Assembly (NCBI GenBank): GCA_000436755.1
Contig: FR887307.1
Location: 69,771-82,940, forward strand
Length of the DNA: 13,170 bases
Direction of reading: 5' to 3'
Source of the DNA: Clostridium sp. CAG:253
Lineage (GTDB): Bacteria > Bacillota > Clostridia > Lachnospirales > Lachnospiraceae
How positions within the stretch are numbered: the stretch's first letter is position 1; every line of letters begins with the position of its first letter. Made by a program: the position numbers and the translations under genes. Below the pieces are notes generated by a model. It was not told the DNA's origin and ran no database searches. It worked only from the letters and a program-made list of their open reading frames with translations. Positions 6,862 to 12,875 of this stretch are shown one piece after another.

Positions 6862-8183
6862 TTTTTATATGTATAACGCTTCAGCTTTGCGTTAATCCTT
6901 TCTACTGATTTATCCAACTGTGTCTTCGGATCTTCACCTGTCAGGACACAATTCTCAAGTACCTGCTGAAATGATGTACTTACCTGTGGATATGCAGGTG
7001 TCTTTGGTCTTGGATGACCATATTCACTCAACTGATAGTATAATTCTTTATAATTTTCATCTTTTTTAAATACATCAATCGACTCGTATGCTTTATATGT
7101 TGACGGAAATGATTTTGATTTTTCCCACAATCTTTTTCCACTTTCAACTCCGCTCATCCATTTTACAAGTTCCGTAGCACCCTCGATATTTTTTGTCTTT
7201 GACGATGCCGCAAATGCCCATGAACCTGTAGGAGTATATCTTTCACAGTTCCAGTTGTCACCGGTTATATATGGTGCAACACCAAGATTAAGTTCCTTGT
7301 AACTTGTATAAACAGTATTTACCTCCCATGCACCATCAAACTTAAATGCTGCTCTTCCGCTTTCAAATAGATGATCGATAGGAACTTTAGACATATAACC
7401 GTTTGACAGCAGTTTACAGAAATAGTTGATAGTTGATATATTTTCTTTTGAATTAAAAACTCCGTCTGCTTTTAATCCTGTACTGTCTATCATATTTCCG
7501 CCATTTGACCAGAAAAACGGTGCATAATAATATATCGTCGCTTCTCCAACCGGAAATGTCATGTCAAGTGCATAACCTTTTTTCTTGTCTGTAACCTTTT
7601 TTACTTTTTCAAGAACATTCAAAAACTCTGAAAATGTCCATGGATGATCCGCATCCGGCACCTCTACGCCAGCTTCTTTCAGAATATCCTTGTTGTAATA
7701 AAGTCCGACACTTGACTCCATTGCTCCAAGGGCATACAACTTGTCATTGTATGTACCCTGTTCAATGATAGACTCAAGATACTCTGACTTATCTTTCTCT
7801 GAGATTTCTGCCAAAGGCTGTATAATCCCATTTTCGGCATATGCGGCAATATTTGGTCCGTCTACCGTAAGAACATCCGGAAGGTCGCCCGACATAACTG
7901 ATGCATTTATCTTGTCAGAATATCCTCCGCCACTGTCATTTCTCGGAATAAATTCAATATCAGCAAAATATTTTCCATCATATGCTTTATTAAATGAATT
8001 TACTGCCTCCCTGTAACATCTTCCCTCGTCAGTGTCTTCAATGGAATGTACCCATATTGATAAATATTTTTCTCCTTTGTCATATCCGGTAATACTACCG
8101 GCTTCAGGTGTACTCTTCTGACATCCGGCTGTGGTTAAAATCATGCAACAGGCTGTCAACAAAGCAAATATGCGTTTTCTCAT
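6858..8183 (-). CDS. Sugar ABC transporter substrate-binding lipoprotein
   Basis: This is the extracytoplasmic sugar receptor of the importer, anchored to the outer face of the membrane by a lipid. The N-terminus has basic MRKR, a hydrophobic core and a lipobox ending TTAGC, with C21 as the lipidated cysteine. The mature part resembles family 1 (MalE-like) binding proteins: KINASVMSGDLPDVLTVDG (91-109) followed by an ENGIIQPL stretch, a GAWEVNTVY segment and a GSWAFAASSKTKN region near residue 320. The length of 441 residues is standard. AAGGAGA at about 8190-8196 supports the start. It is the first gene of the six-gene operon, with a predicted leader of about 87 nt carrying the proximal operator. 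The substrate is probably sucrose or short fructo-oligosaccharide by context; the binding pocket cannot be read for specificity from sequence alone. Confidence 0.92.
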   Translation of the reverse strand: MRKRIFALLTACCMILTTAGCQKSTPEAGSITGYDKGEKYLSIWVHSIEDTDEGRCYREAVNSFNKAYDGKYFADIEFIPRNDSGGGYSDKINASVMSGDLPDVLTVDGPNIAAYAENGIIQPLAEISEKDKSEYLESIIEQGTYNDKLYALGAMESSVGLYYNKDILKEAGVEVPDADHPWTFSEFLNVLEKVKKVTDKKKGYALDMTFPVGEATIYYYAPFFWSNGGNMIDSTGLKADGVFNSKENISTINYFCKLLSNGYMSKVPIDHLFESGRAAFKFDGAWEVNTVYTSYKELNLGVAPYITGDNWNCERYTPTGSWAFAASSKTKNIEGATELVKWMSGVESGKRLWEKSKSFPSTYKAYESIDVFKKDENYKELYYQLSEYGHPRPKTPAYPQVSTSFQQVLENCVLTGEDPKTQLDKSVERINAKLKRYTYKK

Positions 8184-8240
8184 AATGCCTTCTCCTTTCC
8201 AACGCGTTTTATAAAATTTAACTTAATGTTTTTCGTTTGT

Positions 8241-8266
8241 GTAACCGGTTAAGTAACCGGTTACTT
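8241..8266. promoter_or_regulatory. Twin operator A for the LacI-family regulator (proximal to the sugar operon)
   Basis: Two palindromes are centred exactly 12 bp apart. TAACCGGTTA lies at 8242-8251. The better one is the perfect 16-bp palindrome AAGTAACCGGTTACTT at 8251-8266. The central CCGG with CpG at the dyad is typical of LacI-family operators. The site covers about +4 to +30 of the predicted sugar-operon transcript, a position suited to blocking initiation or elongation. A near-copy in inverted orientation lies at 8325-8348. Confidence 0.85.
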
Positions 8267-8276
8267 TATGTCACAT

Positions 8277-8305
8277 ATATTACTCTTACAAACTTAACTT
8301 GTCAA
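8277..8305 (-). promoter_or_regulatory. Sigma-A-type promoter of the sugar operon
   Basis: On the minus strand, a perfect TTGACA (8300-8305) and TAATAT (8277-8282) are separated by 17 bp. The predicted start is near 8270, immediately before operator A. The promoter sits between the two twin operators. It should drive the binding protein, both permeases, the ATPase, GH32 and fructokinase genes as one transcript, since no terminator is seen before 1586. Confidence 0.85.
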
Positions 8306-8324
8306 GTAGTTTTTCCTCAAAAAA

Positions 8325-8348
8325 ATAACCGGTTACTTAACCAGTTAT
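8325..8348. promoter_or_regulatory. Twin operator B for the LacI-family regulator (proximal to the regulator gene)
   Basis: TAACCGGTTA (8326-8335) and the one-mismatch copy TAACCAGTTA (8338-8347) are again centred 12 bp apart. Read on the minus strand, this block is almost identical to operator A. The two blocks are therefore inverted relative to each other, with block centres 84 bp apart. It lies about 20 bp upstream of the -35 box of the sugar-operon promoter and just upstream of the -35 box of the regulator promoter. Confidence 0.85.
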
Positions 8349-8355
8349 TTTTTTG

Positions 8356-8384
8356 TTGTTTTTTATTTTCATAATTGCTATACT
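8356..8384 (+). promoter_or_regulatory. Promoter of the LacI-family regulator gene
   Basis: TTGTTT (8356-8361) and TATACT (8379-8384) have a 17-bp spacer. The predicted start near 8391 leaves a leader of about 84 nt before the chosen ATG at 8475. Operator B ends 7 bp upstream of the -35 box, so autoregulation is plausible. The -35 match is only moderate. Confidence 0.6.
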
Positions 8385-8457
8385 TAACTAATGTGCTTTA
8401 TTGCATTATCGGTTTCCGTACTTATTTTACAAATACTTAACCATTCATTTTTCAGTA

Positions 8458-8464
8458 AGAGAGG
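8458..8464 (+). promoter_or_regulatory. Ribosome binding site that fixes the regulator start
   Basis: AGAGAGG lies 10 nt before the ATG at 8475. The upstream in-frame ATG at 8391 has no Shine-Dalgarno sequence, coincides with the predicted transcription start, and would add 28 hydrophobic residues ahead of the DNA-binding domain. The shorter start is therefore preferred. Confidence 0.75.
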
Positions 8465-8474
8465 TTTTTTTAAT

Positions 8475-9506
8475 ATGGCATCCCAAAATAAAAAAGTTAC
8501 ATTTAATGATATAGCAAAATATACAAACTTTTCAAAAACTACAATTTCAAGATACTTTAACAATCCTAATTCCCTTACGCTAAAAAATCAGGAAATTATT
8601 GCAAAAGCACTTGTAGACCTAAATTATCAAGAAAACAAGCTTGCAAAAGTATTGGCAAATGGAAAAAGTGAGTTTGTCGGCATACTTCTTCCTAATCTTT
8701 TTTTACATTATTATTCTGAAATGTTGAACCAACTTTTGGCTACATATGAAAAATTTGGATATAAATTTATTGTATTTGCAGGTGCCGGTTCAAATGAGAC
8801 TGAACACAAATATCTTCAGGAACTTCTTTCATATAAAATTGAAGGACTTATCGTACTAAGCCACAATATCTCTTCAAAAGAGCTTGCATCTTACAATATT
8901 CCGGTTGTCGCAATAGAGCGTGAAGACAAATATATCAACAGTATAAATACAGACAATTATATGGGGGCTGTACAGGCAACCAGTCTGCTGGCCAAAAATA
9001 ACTGTGATATTTTAATACACATAAACTCACATGTACCAGATGAGATACCATCATATAACAGAATAAAAGGTTTTATTGATATTTGTGAAGAACATCATAT
9101 AAAACATAAACTTTTTCTCGAAGACCTGGGTGATACCTACGATGAGACTAGAGCACATATTAAAAAAATTTTTAATATTATACAAAAATCATATCCAGGT
9201 ATGCGAAAAGGAATTTTTATGGCAAATGATACCCACGCAAATATTTTAATTAACATTCTCATGTGTGAATATGGGAAATTCACTGATGAATATAAAGTTG
9301 TAGGCTTTGATAATTCTCCTATTGCTTCAGAAGCCATCATACCGATAACTACTGTAGGACAGCAGATAGATAAAATTGCCTATGAAGCCATGAATCTGCT
9401 TGCCAGTCAGATGAATGAATTAAAGAAAAGAGATCCTCACCCTAAGAAAGATATTATCCATAAAAAAATAACGCCTGTCCTTATCAAACGTGACACATGT
9501 ACCTAA
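8475..9506 (+). CDS. LacI-family transcriptional regulator of the sugar operon
   Basis: The protein has 343 residues from the chosen start. The LacI-type helix-turn-helix spans about 8-30 (VTFNDIAKYTNFSKTTISRY), followed by a third helix and the hinge helix NKLAKVLANGKS (54-65), whose L56 would be the minor-groove leucine lever. A periplasmic-binding-protein-like sensor domain runs from about residue 67 to the end, with the family pattern VVGFDNSPIASEA and a later ITTVGQQ. Full length and standard C-terminus indicate an intact sugar-responsive repressor. It is divergent from the sugar operon, and the gap between them holds four TAACCGGTTA-type palindromes with the central CpG expected for this family, so it is very likely their ligand. 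The effector is probably sucrose, fructose or a related sugar; this is inferred. It is followed by a possible hairpin terminator and converges on the CLC gene. Confidence 0.92.
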   Translation: MASQNKKVTFNDIAKYTNFSKTTISRYFNNPNSLTLKNQEIIAKALVDLNYQENKLAKVLANGKSEFVGILLPNLFLHYYSEMLNQLLATYEKFGYKFIVFAGAGSNETEHKYLQELLSYKIEGLIVLSHNISSKELASYNIPVVAIEREDKYINSINTDNYMGAVQATSLLAKNNCDILIHINSHVPDEIPSYNRIKGFIDICEEHHIKHKLFLEDLGDTYDETRAHIKKIFNIIQKSYPGMRKGIFMANDTHANILINILMCEYGKFTDEYKVVGFDNSPIASEAIIPITTVGQQIDKIAYEAMNLLASQMNELKKRDPHPKKDIIHKKITPVLIKRDTCT

Positions 9507-9540
9507 TAAAAAGCCAAATACCACACCGAGAACAAGTCAG

Positions 9541-9570
9541 CCCCCCATTTCAAATTGGGGGTTATTATTT
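9541..9570 (+). terminator. Probable terminator of the regulator gene
   Basis: CCCCCC (9541-9546) pairs with GGGGG (9557-9561) around ATTTCAAATT, where a few A-T pairs can extend the stem. A weak T-rich tail TTATTATTT follows. It begins 35 nt after the regulator stop. The GC-rich stem stands out in AT-rich DNA, but the tail is poor, so efficiency is uncertain. Confidence 0.5.
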
Positions 9571-9739
9571 CGCAGCACCCTTTTTAATTGTTGTATCCTA
9601 AAGAAGGCTCTTATTATCCTCAGCTACTATATCTGCCACTTCCTTAATATTATCTGCGGCATTTCTATACCTCCGGTAATCAGCAATAACTGCTTTTTTA
9701 TCTCATATTAACACTAACGCAATAAATTTTAAGATACTA
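9571..9739. other. Convergent intergenic gap with a possible coding relic
   Basis: This stretch lies between the regulator terminator and the CLC stop codon. On the minus strand, a 34-codon open stretch (9601-9702) between TGA (9703-9705) and TAG (9598-9600) encodes a hydrophilic helical sequence containing NAADNIKEVADIVAEDNKSLL. It resembles the C-terminus of a real protein more than random intergenic translation. It has no start codon in frame and no recognisable family. It may be the tail of a decayed gene, or chance. Confidence 0.25.
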
Positions 9740-10981
9740 TTATGACAAATGGTTGTGCAAACTTTCCTGTGCTCCATAAATACATCTGTCTCCATTTACG
9801 ATATATGCTATACTGCACACTATCAAAAAAGCAAGTGTATTTTTTGTGCCAAACACCTCCACTCCTATAAGGAATGGTGCAATAAGTGTATTGGTCGCAC
9901 TTCCAAAGACAGCCGCATATCCCAGTGCCCCACATAATACGGACGAAATTCCAAATAAATTTCCAAGACAGAAGCCCAGCGATGCCCCGATTGAAAACAG
10001 AGGTGTAACTTCACCACCCTGGAATCCAATTGATAATGTAATAACTGTCAAAAGCAGTTTTATAATCCAGTCAAAGATAAAGATTTCTCCTCCTGTAAAT
10101 GTCTGTGATATAAGGTTTGTTCCAAGTCCACAGTAACGACCATTCCAAAGTACAAAAAGAATTACTGAAAGCGGAATTGATACAAATCCAATTCTTTTAT
10201 ATGGATTTTCAAACTTTTCCGCCATAAATTCTCTTGACTTTTTTAACAATACTGAAAACACACGCCCTGTAAGTCCGAATGCCACACCTAGAATAACCAT
10301 ATAAAACATAGTCTTAGATTCTGACAGGTTAAAGCTCTGCTTAAACGGTACTTCAAATTTTTCAAGTCCAAGTGTATTTGAAACTGTCGAAGCCGTAACT
10401 GCCGCTACCAATGACGGCAAAAATGCCTGATATAACATTTTTCCGGTAACGACAACCTCCATCGCAAAAAACACAGCTGCAAACGGTGTCTGGAACAATC
10501 CTCCAAAACCCGCTGCCATTCCTGCTATCAGCAAAACTTTTCCGTTATCAGGGAACTTAAATCTGCGTGCAAACCAATGAGACAATGTTGCTCCAATCTG
10601 AACTGCAACTCCCTCCCTGCCTGCACTTCCCCCAAAAAGATGCGTAATCCATGTACAAATCATAACCAACGGAACAAGTGCGAGCGGAATATCTTCTCTT
10701 TTCCCCTGTGCTGCTTCAAGCACAAGTGTCATTCCCTTTAAACTTGTCTCATTAAAATGATGATACATCCAACAGATAAACAGGCCTGCTATCGGCAGAA
10801 ACCAAATAAGAATTTGAATATACCTTCCCCGGAAATCAGTAATTGAAATAAGAACACGCCCAAACAAAGCATCTATGCAACCTATGACAGCCCCTAAGAA
10901 TAACGCCGCAATAACATAAAAAATTGTTTCTTTCATTCCTTTAATTCTCTTTGCCGGCTTTTTTAACAATGAACTTTCCAT
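9740..10981 (-). CDS. CLC-family anion transporter, probable fluoride/proton antiporter (CLC-F type)
   Basis: This integral membrane protein of 413 residues shows the CLC core: THLFGGSAGREGVAVQIG (113-130) with gating glutamate E123, and SIGFQGGEVTPLFSIGASLG (317-336). The usual chloride-binding GSGIP motif is absent; KGMTLVLEA (82-90) stands there, placing M84 where chloride CLCs have serine. From memory of the Enterococcus casseliflavus CLC-F structure (M79, E118, E318, T320, Y396), the equivalents here are M84, E123, E324, T326 and Y402. The M-to-E spacing is the same (39), as is the T-to-Y spacing (76). This places the protein in the CLC-F clade that expels fluoride in exchange for protons. 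AAGGGAG (10988-10994) supports the start. I see no fluoride riboswitch in the leader. It is probably a single-gene transcript. CLC membership is certain; fluoride selectivity is a strong inference. Confidence 0.88.
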   Translation of the reverse strand: MESSLLKKPAKRIKGMKETIFYVIAALFLGAVIGCIDALFGRVLISITDFRGRYIQILIWFLPIAGLFICWMYHHFNETSLKGMTLVLEAAQGKREDIPLALVPLVMICTWITHLFGGSAGREGVAVQIGATLSHWFARRFKFPDNGKVLLIAGMAAGFGGLFQTPFAAVFFAMEVVVTGKMLYQAFLPSLVAAVTASTVSNTLGLEKFEVPFKQSFNLSESKTMFYMVILGVAFGLTGRVFSVLLKKSREFMAEKFENPYKRIGFVSIPLSVILFVLWNGRYCGLGTNLISQTFTGGEIFIFDWIIKLLLTVITLSIGFQGGEVTPLFSIGASLGFCLGNLFGISSVLCGALGYAAVFGSATNTLIAPFLIGVEVFGTKNTLAFLIVCSIAYIVNGDRCIYGAQESLHNHLS

Positions 10982-11111
10982 TTTTCGCTCCCTTATAAAT
11001 CAATTTTTCTCAGGTAAATAGTTCCATTCCTTCACTGTGAAAACATAAATTCATATTATGATGCAAATATCAAAATACCTTTTGACTCAAACAGCATATT
11101 ACAAATATACA

Positions 11112-11200
11112 TAAAAAAGCTGATGTTTTCTACGATTTGAATATAATGTAAAATAAAATATTTTGCAATACATCCGTAATAATCGTAGAAGTCATCAGCT
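11112..11200 (-). terminator. Long-hairpin terminator downstream of the alcohol dehydrogenase gene
   Basis: An inverted repeat pairs 11118-11137 with 11181-11200 (18 of 20 bases match; core TCTACGATT and AGCTGATG). On the minus strand it is followed by six T residues (complement of 11113-11118). The loop is 43 nt and AT-rich, with a smaller internal ATGT/ACAT pairing. It begins about 72 nt after the alcohol dehydrogenase stop and separates it from the CLC gene. The rest of the 291-bp gap shows no convincing gene. A structured leader or small RNA is an alternative reading. Confidence 0.6.
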
Positions 11201-11272
11201 ATTATAAGCAATTTAGGTTTTCCTCGGGAGAACTTCATTCCCTCACTCGTTCAATTTACTCTTATCTAAAAA

Positions 11273-12484
11273 TTAGAAGTCAACCTCTGTATCATAATAA
11301 CAGCACTTAAGAAGTTTCTCCATATCCTCCTGTGACGGCTGACGAGGATTTGAACCTGTACATGCATCAAGGATTGCATTGGCTGCTATATCATGAAGTT
11401 TTTCAAGGAATTCATCCTCAGGTACAATTCCTTCTTCTGCCGGAAGTCCGCCTTCTCCATAATTTTTAATGCAATGTGGAATATTAAGGTCATCGTTCAT
11501 TTGGCGAAGATATTTGATAAGTAAATCTACTTTTTCATCATCACTGCTTCCGCCAAGTCCCATATAATCAGCTATCTCACCATAGCGTTTCTTTGCCGTA
11601 GCATCCTTGCTGTTGTATTTGATAACTTTTGGAAGATACATTGCATTGGCTGCTCCGTGAATGATATGTCCATTCTTGAAAGCCGCACCTGTCTTATGTG
11701 CCATAGAATGTACGATTCCAAGAAGTGCATTTGAGAATGACATACCAGCAAGACACTGTGCATCATGCATCTGATCCCTGCTCTCCATATCTTCATTGTA
11801 AGATTTTACAAGATGTTTCTGAATCATCTTGATAGCCCATATAGCAAGCGGATCTGTATAATTGCAGTTTGCTGTCGATACATATGCCTCGATAGCATGT
11901 GTCATGGCATCCATACCTGTATGTGCAACAAGCTTAACTGGCATGGTCTCAGCAAGCTCAGGGTCTACGATAGCTACATCTGGAGTAATTTCAAAATCTG
12001 CTATAGGATACTTGATACCCTTCTCATAATCAGTAATAATTGAAAAGGCTGTAACCTCTGTAGCTGTACCCGATGTAGAAGAAATAGCACAGAAATGTGC
12101 TTTCTGTCTGAGTTTTGGAAGTCCAAACACCTTACACATATCCTCAAATGTCACATCAGGATACTCATATTTAATCCACATAGCCTTTGCGGCATCTATA
12201 GGAGAGCCTCCACCCATAGCAACAATCCAGTCAGGTTTAAACTTCTGCATAACTTCCGCCCCACGCATAACGGTTTCTACTGACGGATCAGGCTCAATGC
12301 CCTCAAAAAGTTCTACCTCCATACCTGCTTCTTTAAGATAACCTATCGCTCTGTCGAGAAATCCGTTTCTTTTCATAGAGCCGCCGCCAACGCATACAAT
12401 AGCTCTCTTTCCGTCAAAGTCCTTCAATGCTTCCAAAGAACCCTTTCCATGATATAAATCTCTTGGTAATGTAAATCTTGCCAT
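11273..12484 (-). CDS. Iron-containing alcohol dehydrogenase (group III)
   Basis: This cytoplasmic NAD(P)-dependent dehydrogenase reduces aldehydes to alcohols, or the reverse, typically in fermentative ethanol or butanol formation. The 403 residues carry an N-terminal GKRAIVCVGGGSMKRNGFL stretch and the dinucleotide-binding GGGSPIDAAK (91-100). The SSTSGTATEVTAFSII region follows at about 135-150. The metal-site motifs are GMDAMTHAIEAYVS (190-203) and a HSMAHKTGAAF segment from 259 continuing to IHGAANA. By homology with FucO the iron ligands are D192, H196, H259 and H276. Relative to FucO the loop between the last two histidines is three residues longer. AAGGAGG (about 12492-12498) supports the start. 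The gene is monocistronic, with a predicted promoter about 200 bp upstream and a leader rich in inverted repeats. The family is certain; whether the substrate is acetaldehyde, butyraldehyde, propanediol or another cannot be told. Confidence 0.93.
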   Translation of the reverse strand: MARFTLPRDLYHGKGSLEALKDFDGKRAIVCVGGGSMKRNGFLDRAIGYLKEAGMEVELFEGIEPDPSVETVMRGAEVMQKFKPDWIVAMGGGSPIDAAKAMWIKYEYPDVTFEDMCKVFGLPKLRQKAHFCAISSTSGTATEVTAFSIITDYEKGIKYPIADFEITPDVAIVDPELAETMPVKLVAHTGMDAMTHAIEAYVSTANCNYTDPLAIWAIKMIQKHLVKSYNEDMESRDQMHDAQCLAGMSFSNALLGIVHSMAHKTGAAFKNGHIIHGAANAMYLPKVIKYNSKDATAKKRYGEIADYMGLGGSSDDEKVDLLIKYLRQMNDDLNIPHCIKNYGEGGLPAEEGIVPEDEFLEKLHDIAANAILDACTGSNPRQPSQEDMEKLLKCCYYDTEVDF

Positions 12485-12504
12485 TATCTAAAACCCTCCT
12501 TACC

Positions 12505-12576
12505 GACTGCTGAAATCATGTAAAAATAAGCAGTCTAAAAATATTTATCGCTGCCATGCATAATTAACTGTATGCA
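12505..12576 (-). promoter_or_regulatory. Two inverted repeats in the alcohol dehydrogenase leader
   Basis: GACTGCT (12505-12511) pairs with AGCAGTC (12529-12535) around a 17-nt AT-rich loop, ending only about 6 nt upstream of the Shine-Dalgarno sequence. Farther upstream, TGCATA (12557-12562) pairs with TATGCA (12571-12576) with an 8-bp spacer. The first could form an RNA hairpin that affects ribosome access; the second looks more like a protein-binding dyad. Neither matches a regulator I can name. Confidence 0.4.
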
Positions 12577-12607
12577 AGACAATCATTTATTACCCTAATT
12601 AATATCT

Positions 12608-12641
12608 GTTGCAAAAATATAATAAGTTTTATATTTTCAAC
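12608..12641. promoter_or_regulatory. 34-bp imperfect palindrome upstream of the alcohol dehydrogenase gene
   Basis: GTTGCAAAAATATAA and TTTTATATTTTCAAC form an imperfect dyad around TAAG. It lies between the predicted promoter and the coding region. It also overlaps a weaker candidate promoter on the minus strand (TTGTTG, 16 bp, TATATT). It could be an operator. It does not fit the usual Rex half-site pattern TTGTTAA/TTAACAA well enough to assign. Confidence 0.35.
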
Positions 12642-12682
12642 AACTTCAATTTTGCTAAAGTTTTTCTCCCAACTTCTTTTCT

Positions 12683-12711
12683 ATCTTAACACTGATAAAA
12701 TTTATCGTCAA
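12683..12711 (-). promoter_or_regulatory. Probable promoter of the alcohol dehydrogenase gene
   Basis: On the minus strand, TTGACG (12706-12711) and TAAGAT (12683-12688) have a 17-bp spacer. The predicted start near 12676 gives a leader of about 190 nt. The 391-bp gap 12485-12875 holds this promoter, the inverted repeats described separately, and the promoter region of the divergent DUF1016 gene. No RNA gene or small coding sequence was recognised in it. Confidence 0.6.
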
Positions 12712-12790
12712 TGTTTTTTGGTTATTTTATACATTTTTAATCTTTATTACCAAATTTCATTGTTTATTTTTTACAAATAAATGCATTTTT

Positions 12791-12821
12791 ATGGAAATTT
12801 CCATCTTATTTCTGATATTAT
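12791..12821 (+). promoter_or_regulatory. Extended -10 promoter with overlapping palindrome ahead of the DUF1016 gene
   Basis: TGATATTAT (12813-12821) is an extended -10 element (TG-N-TATTAT), giving a predicted start near 12828. No good -35 box is present at the expected position (12793-12798). Instead that position is covered by the perfect 14-bp palindrome ATGGAAATTTCCAT (12791-12804), a possible regulator site. Confidence 0.45.
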
Positions 12822-12875
12822 GATAGATAAGGCAAACTGGAAGTTGTCGAACTGACATATTAGAAAGGATTATAT

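Noticed and set aside
8240..8253. Possible catabolite-response element (cre) overlapping operator A.
   Set aside because: TGTAACCGGTTAAG matches the front of the cre consensus but fails the final CA; the match is explained by the LacI-family palindrome itself.
8391..8474. In-frame upstream ATG that would extend the LacI-family regulator by 28 residues.
   Set aside because: It coincides with the predicted transcription start, has no ribosome binding site, and adds a hydrophobic stretch ahead of a normal LacI N-terminus; the ATG at 8475 has AGAGAGG at the right distance.
9682..9699. Hairpin AGCA/TGCT followed by six Ts on the plus strand.
   Set aside because: A 4-bp A-T-rich stem is too weak to call a terminator.
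9490..9711. A 73-codon open frame on the plus strand overlapping the regulator end.
   Set aside because: No ribosome binding site, low-complexity translation and overlap with the probable terminator.
10982..11055. Fluoride riboswitch ahead of the CLC gene.
   Set aside because: Looked for the GATGG and CTGATG landmarks and supporting stems; only a GAAGGAATGG-like fragment is present, without the rest.
11056..11238. A 60-codon open frame on the minus strand.
   Set aside because: It is laid across the long inverted repeat, its purine-rich sequence lies only about 2 nt from the ATG, and the translation has no protein-like character.
12608..12641. Rex (NADH-responsive repressor) site upstream of the alcohol dehydrogenase gene.
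   Set aside because: The gene type makes Rex attractive and the dyad begins with GTTG, but the half-sites do not match the usual spacing and sequence well enough.
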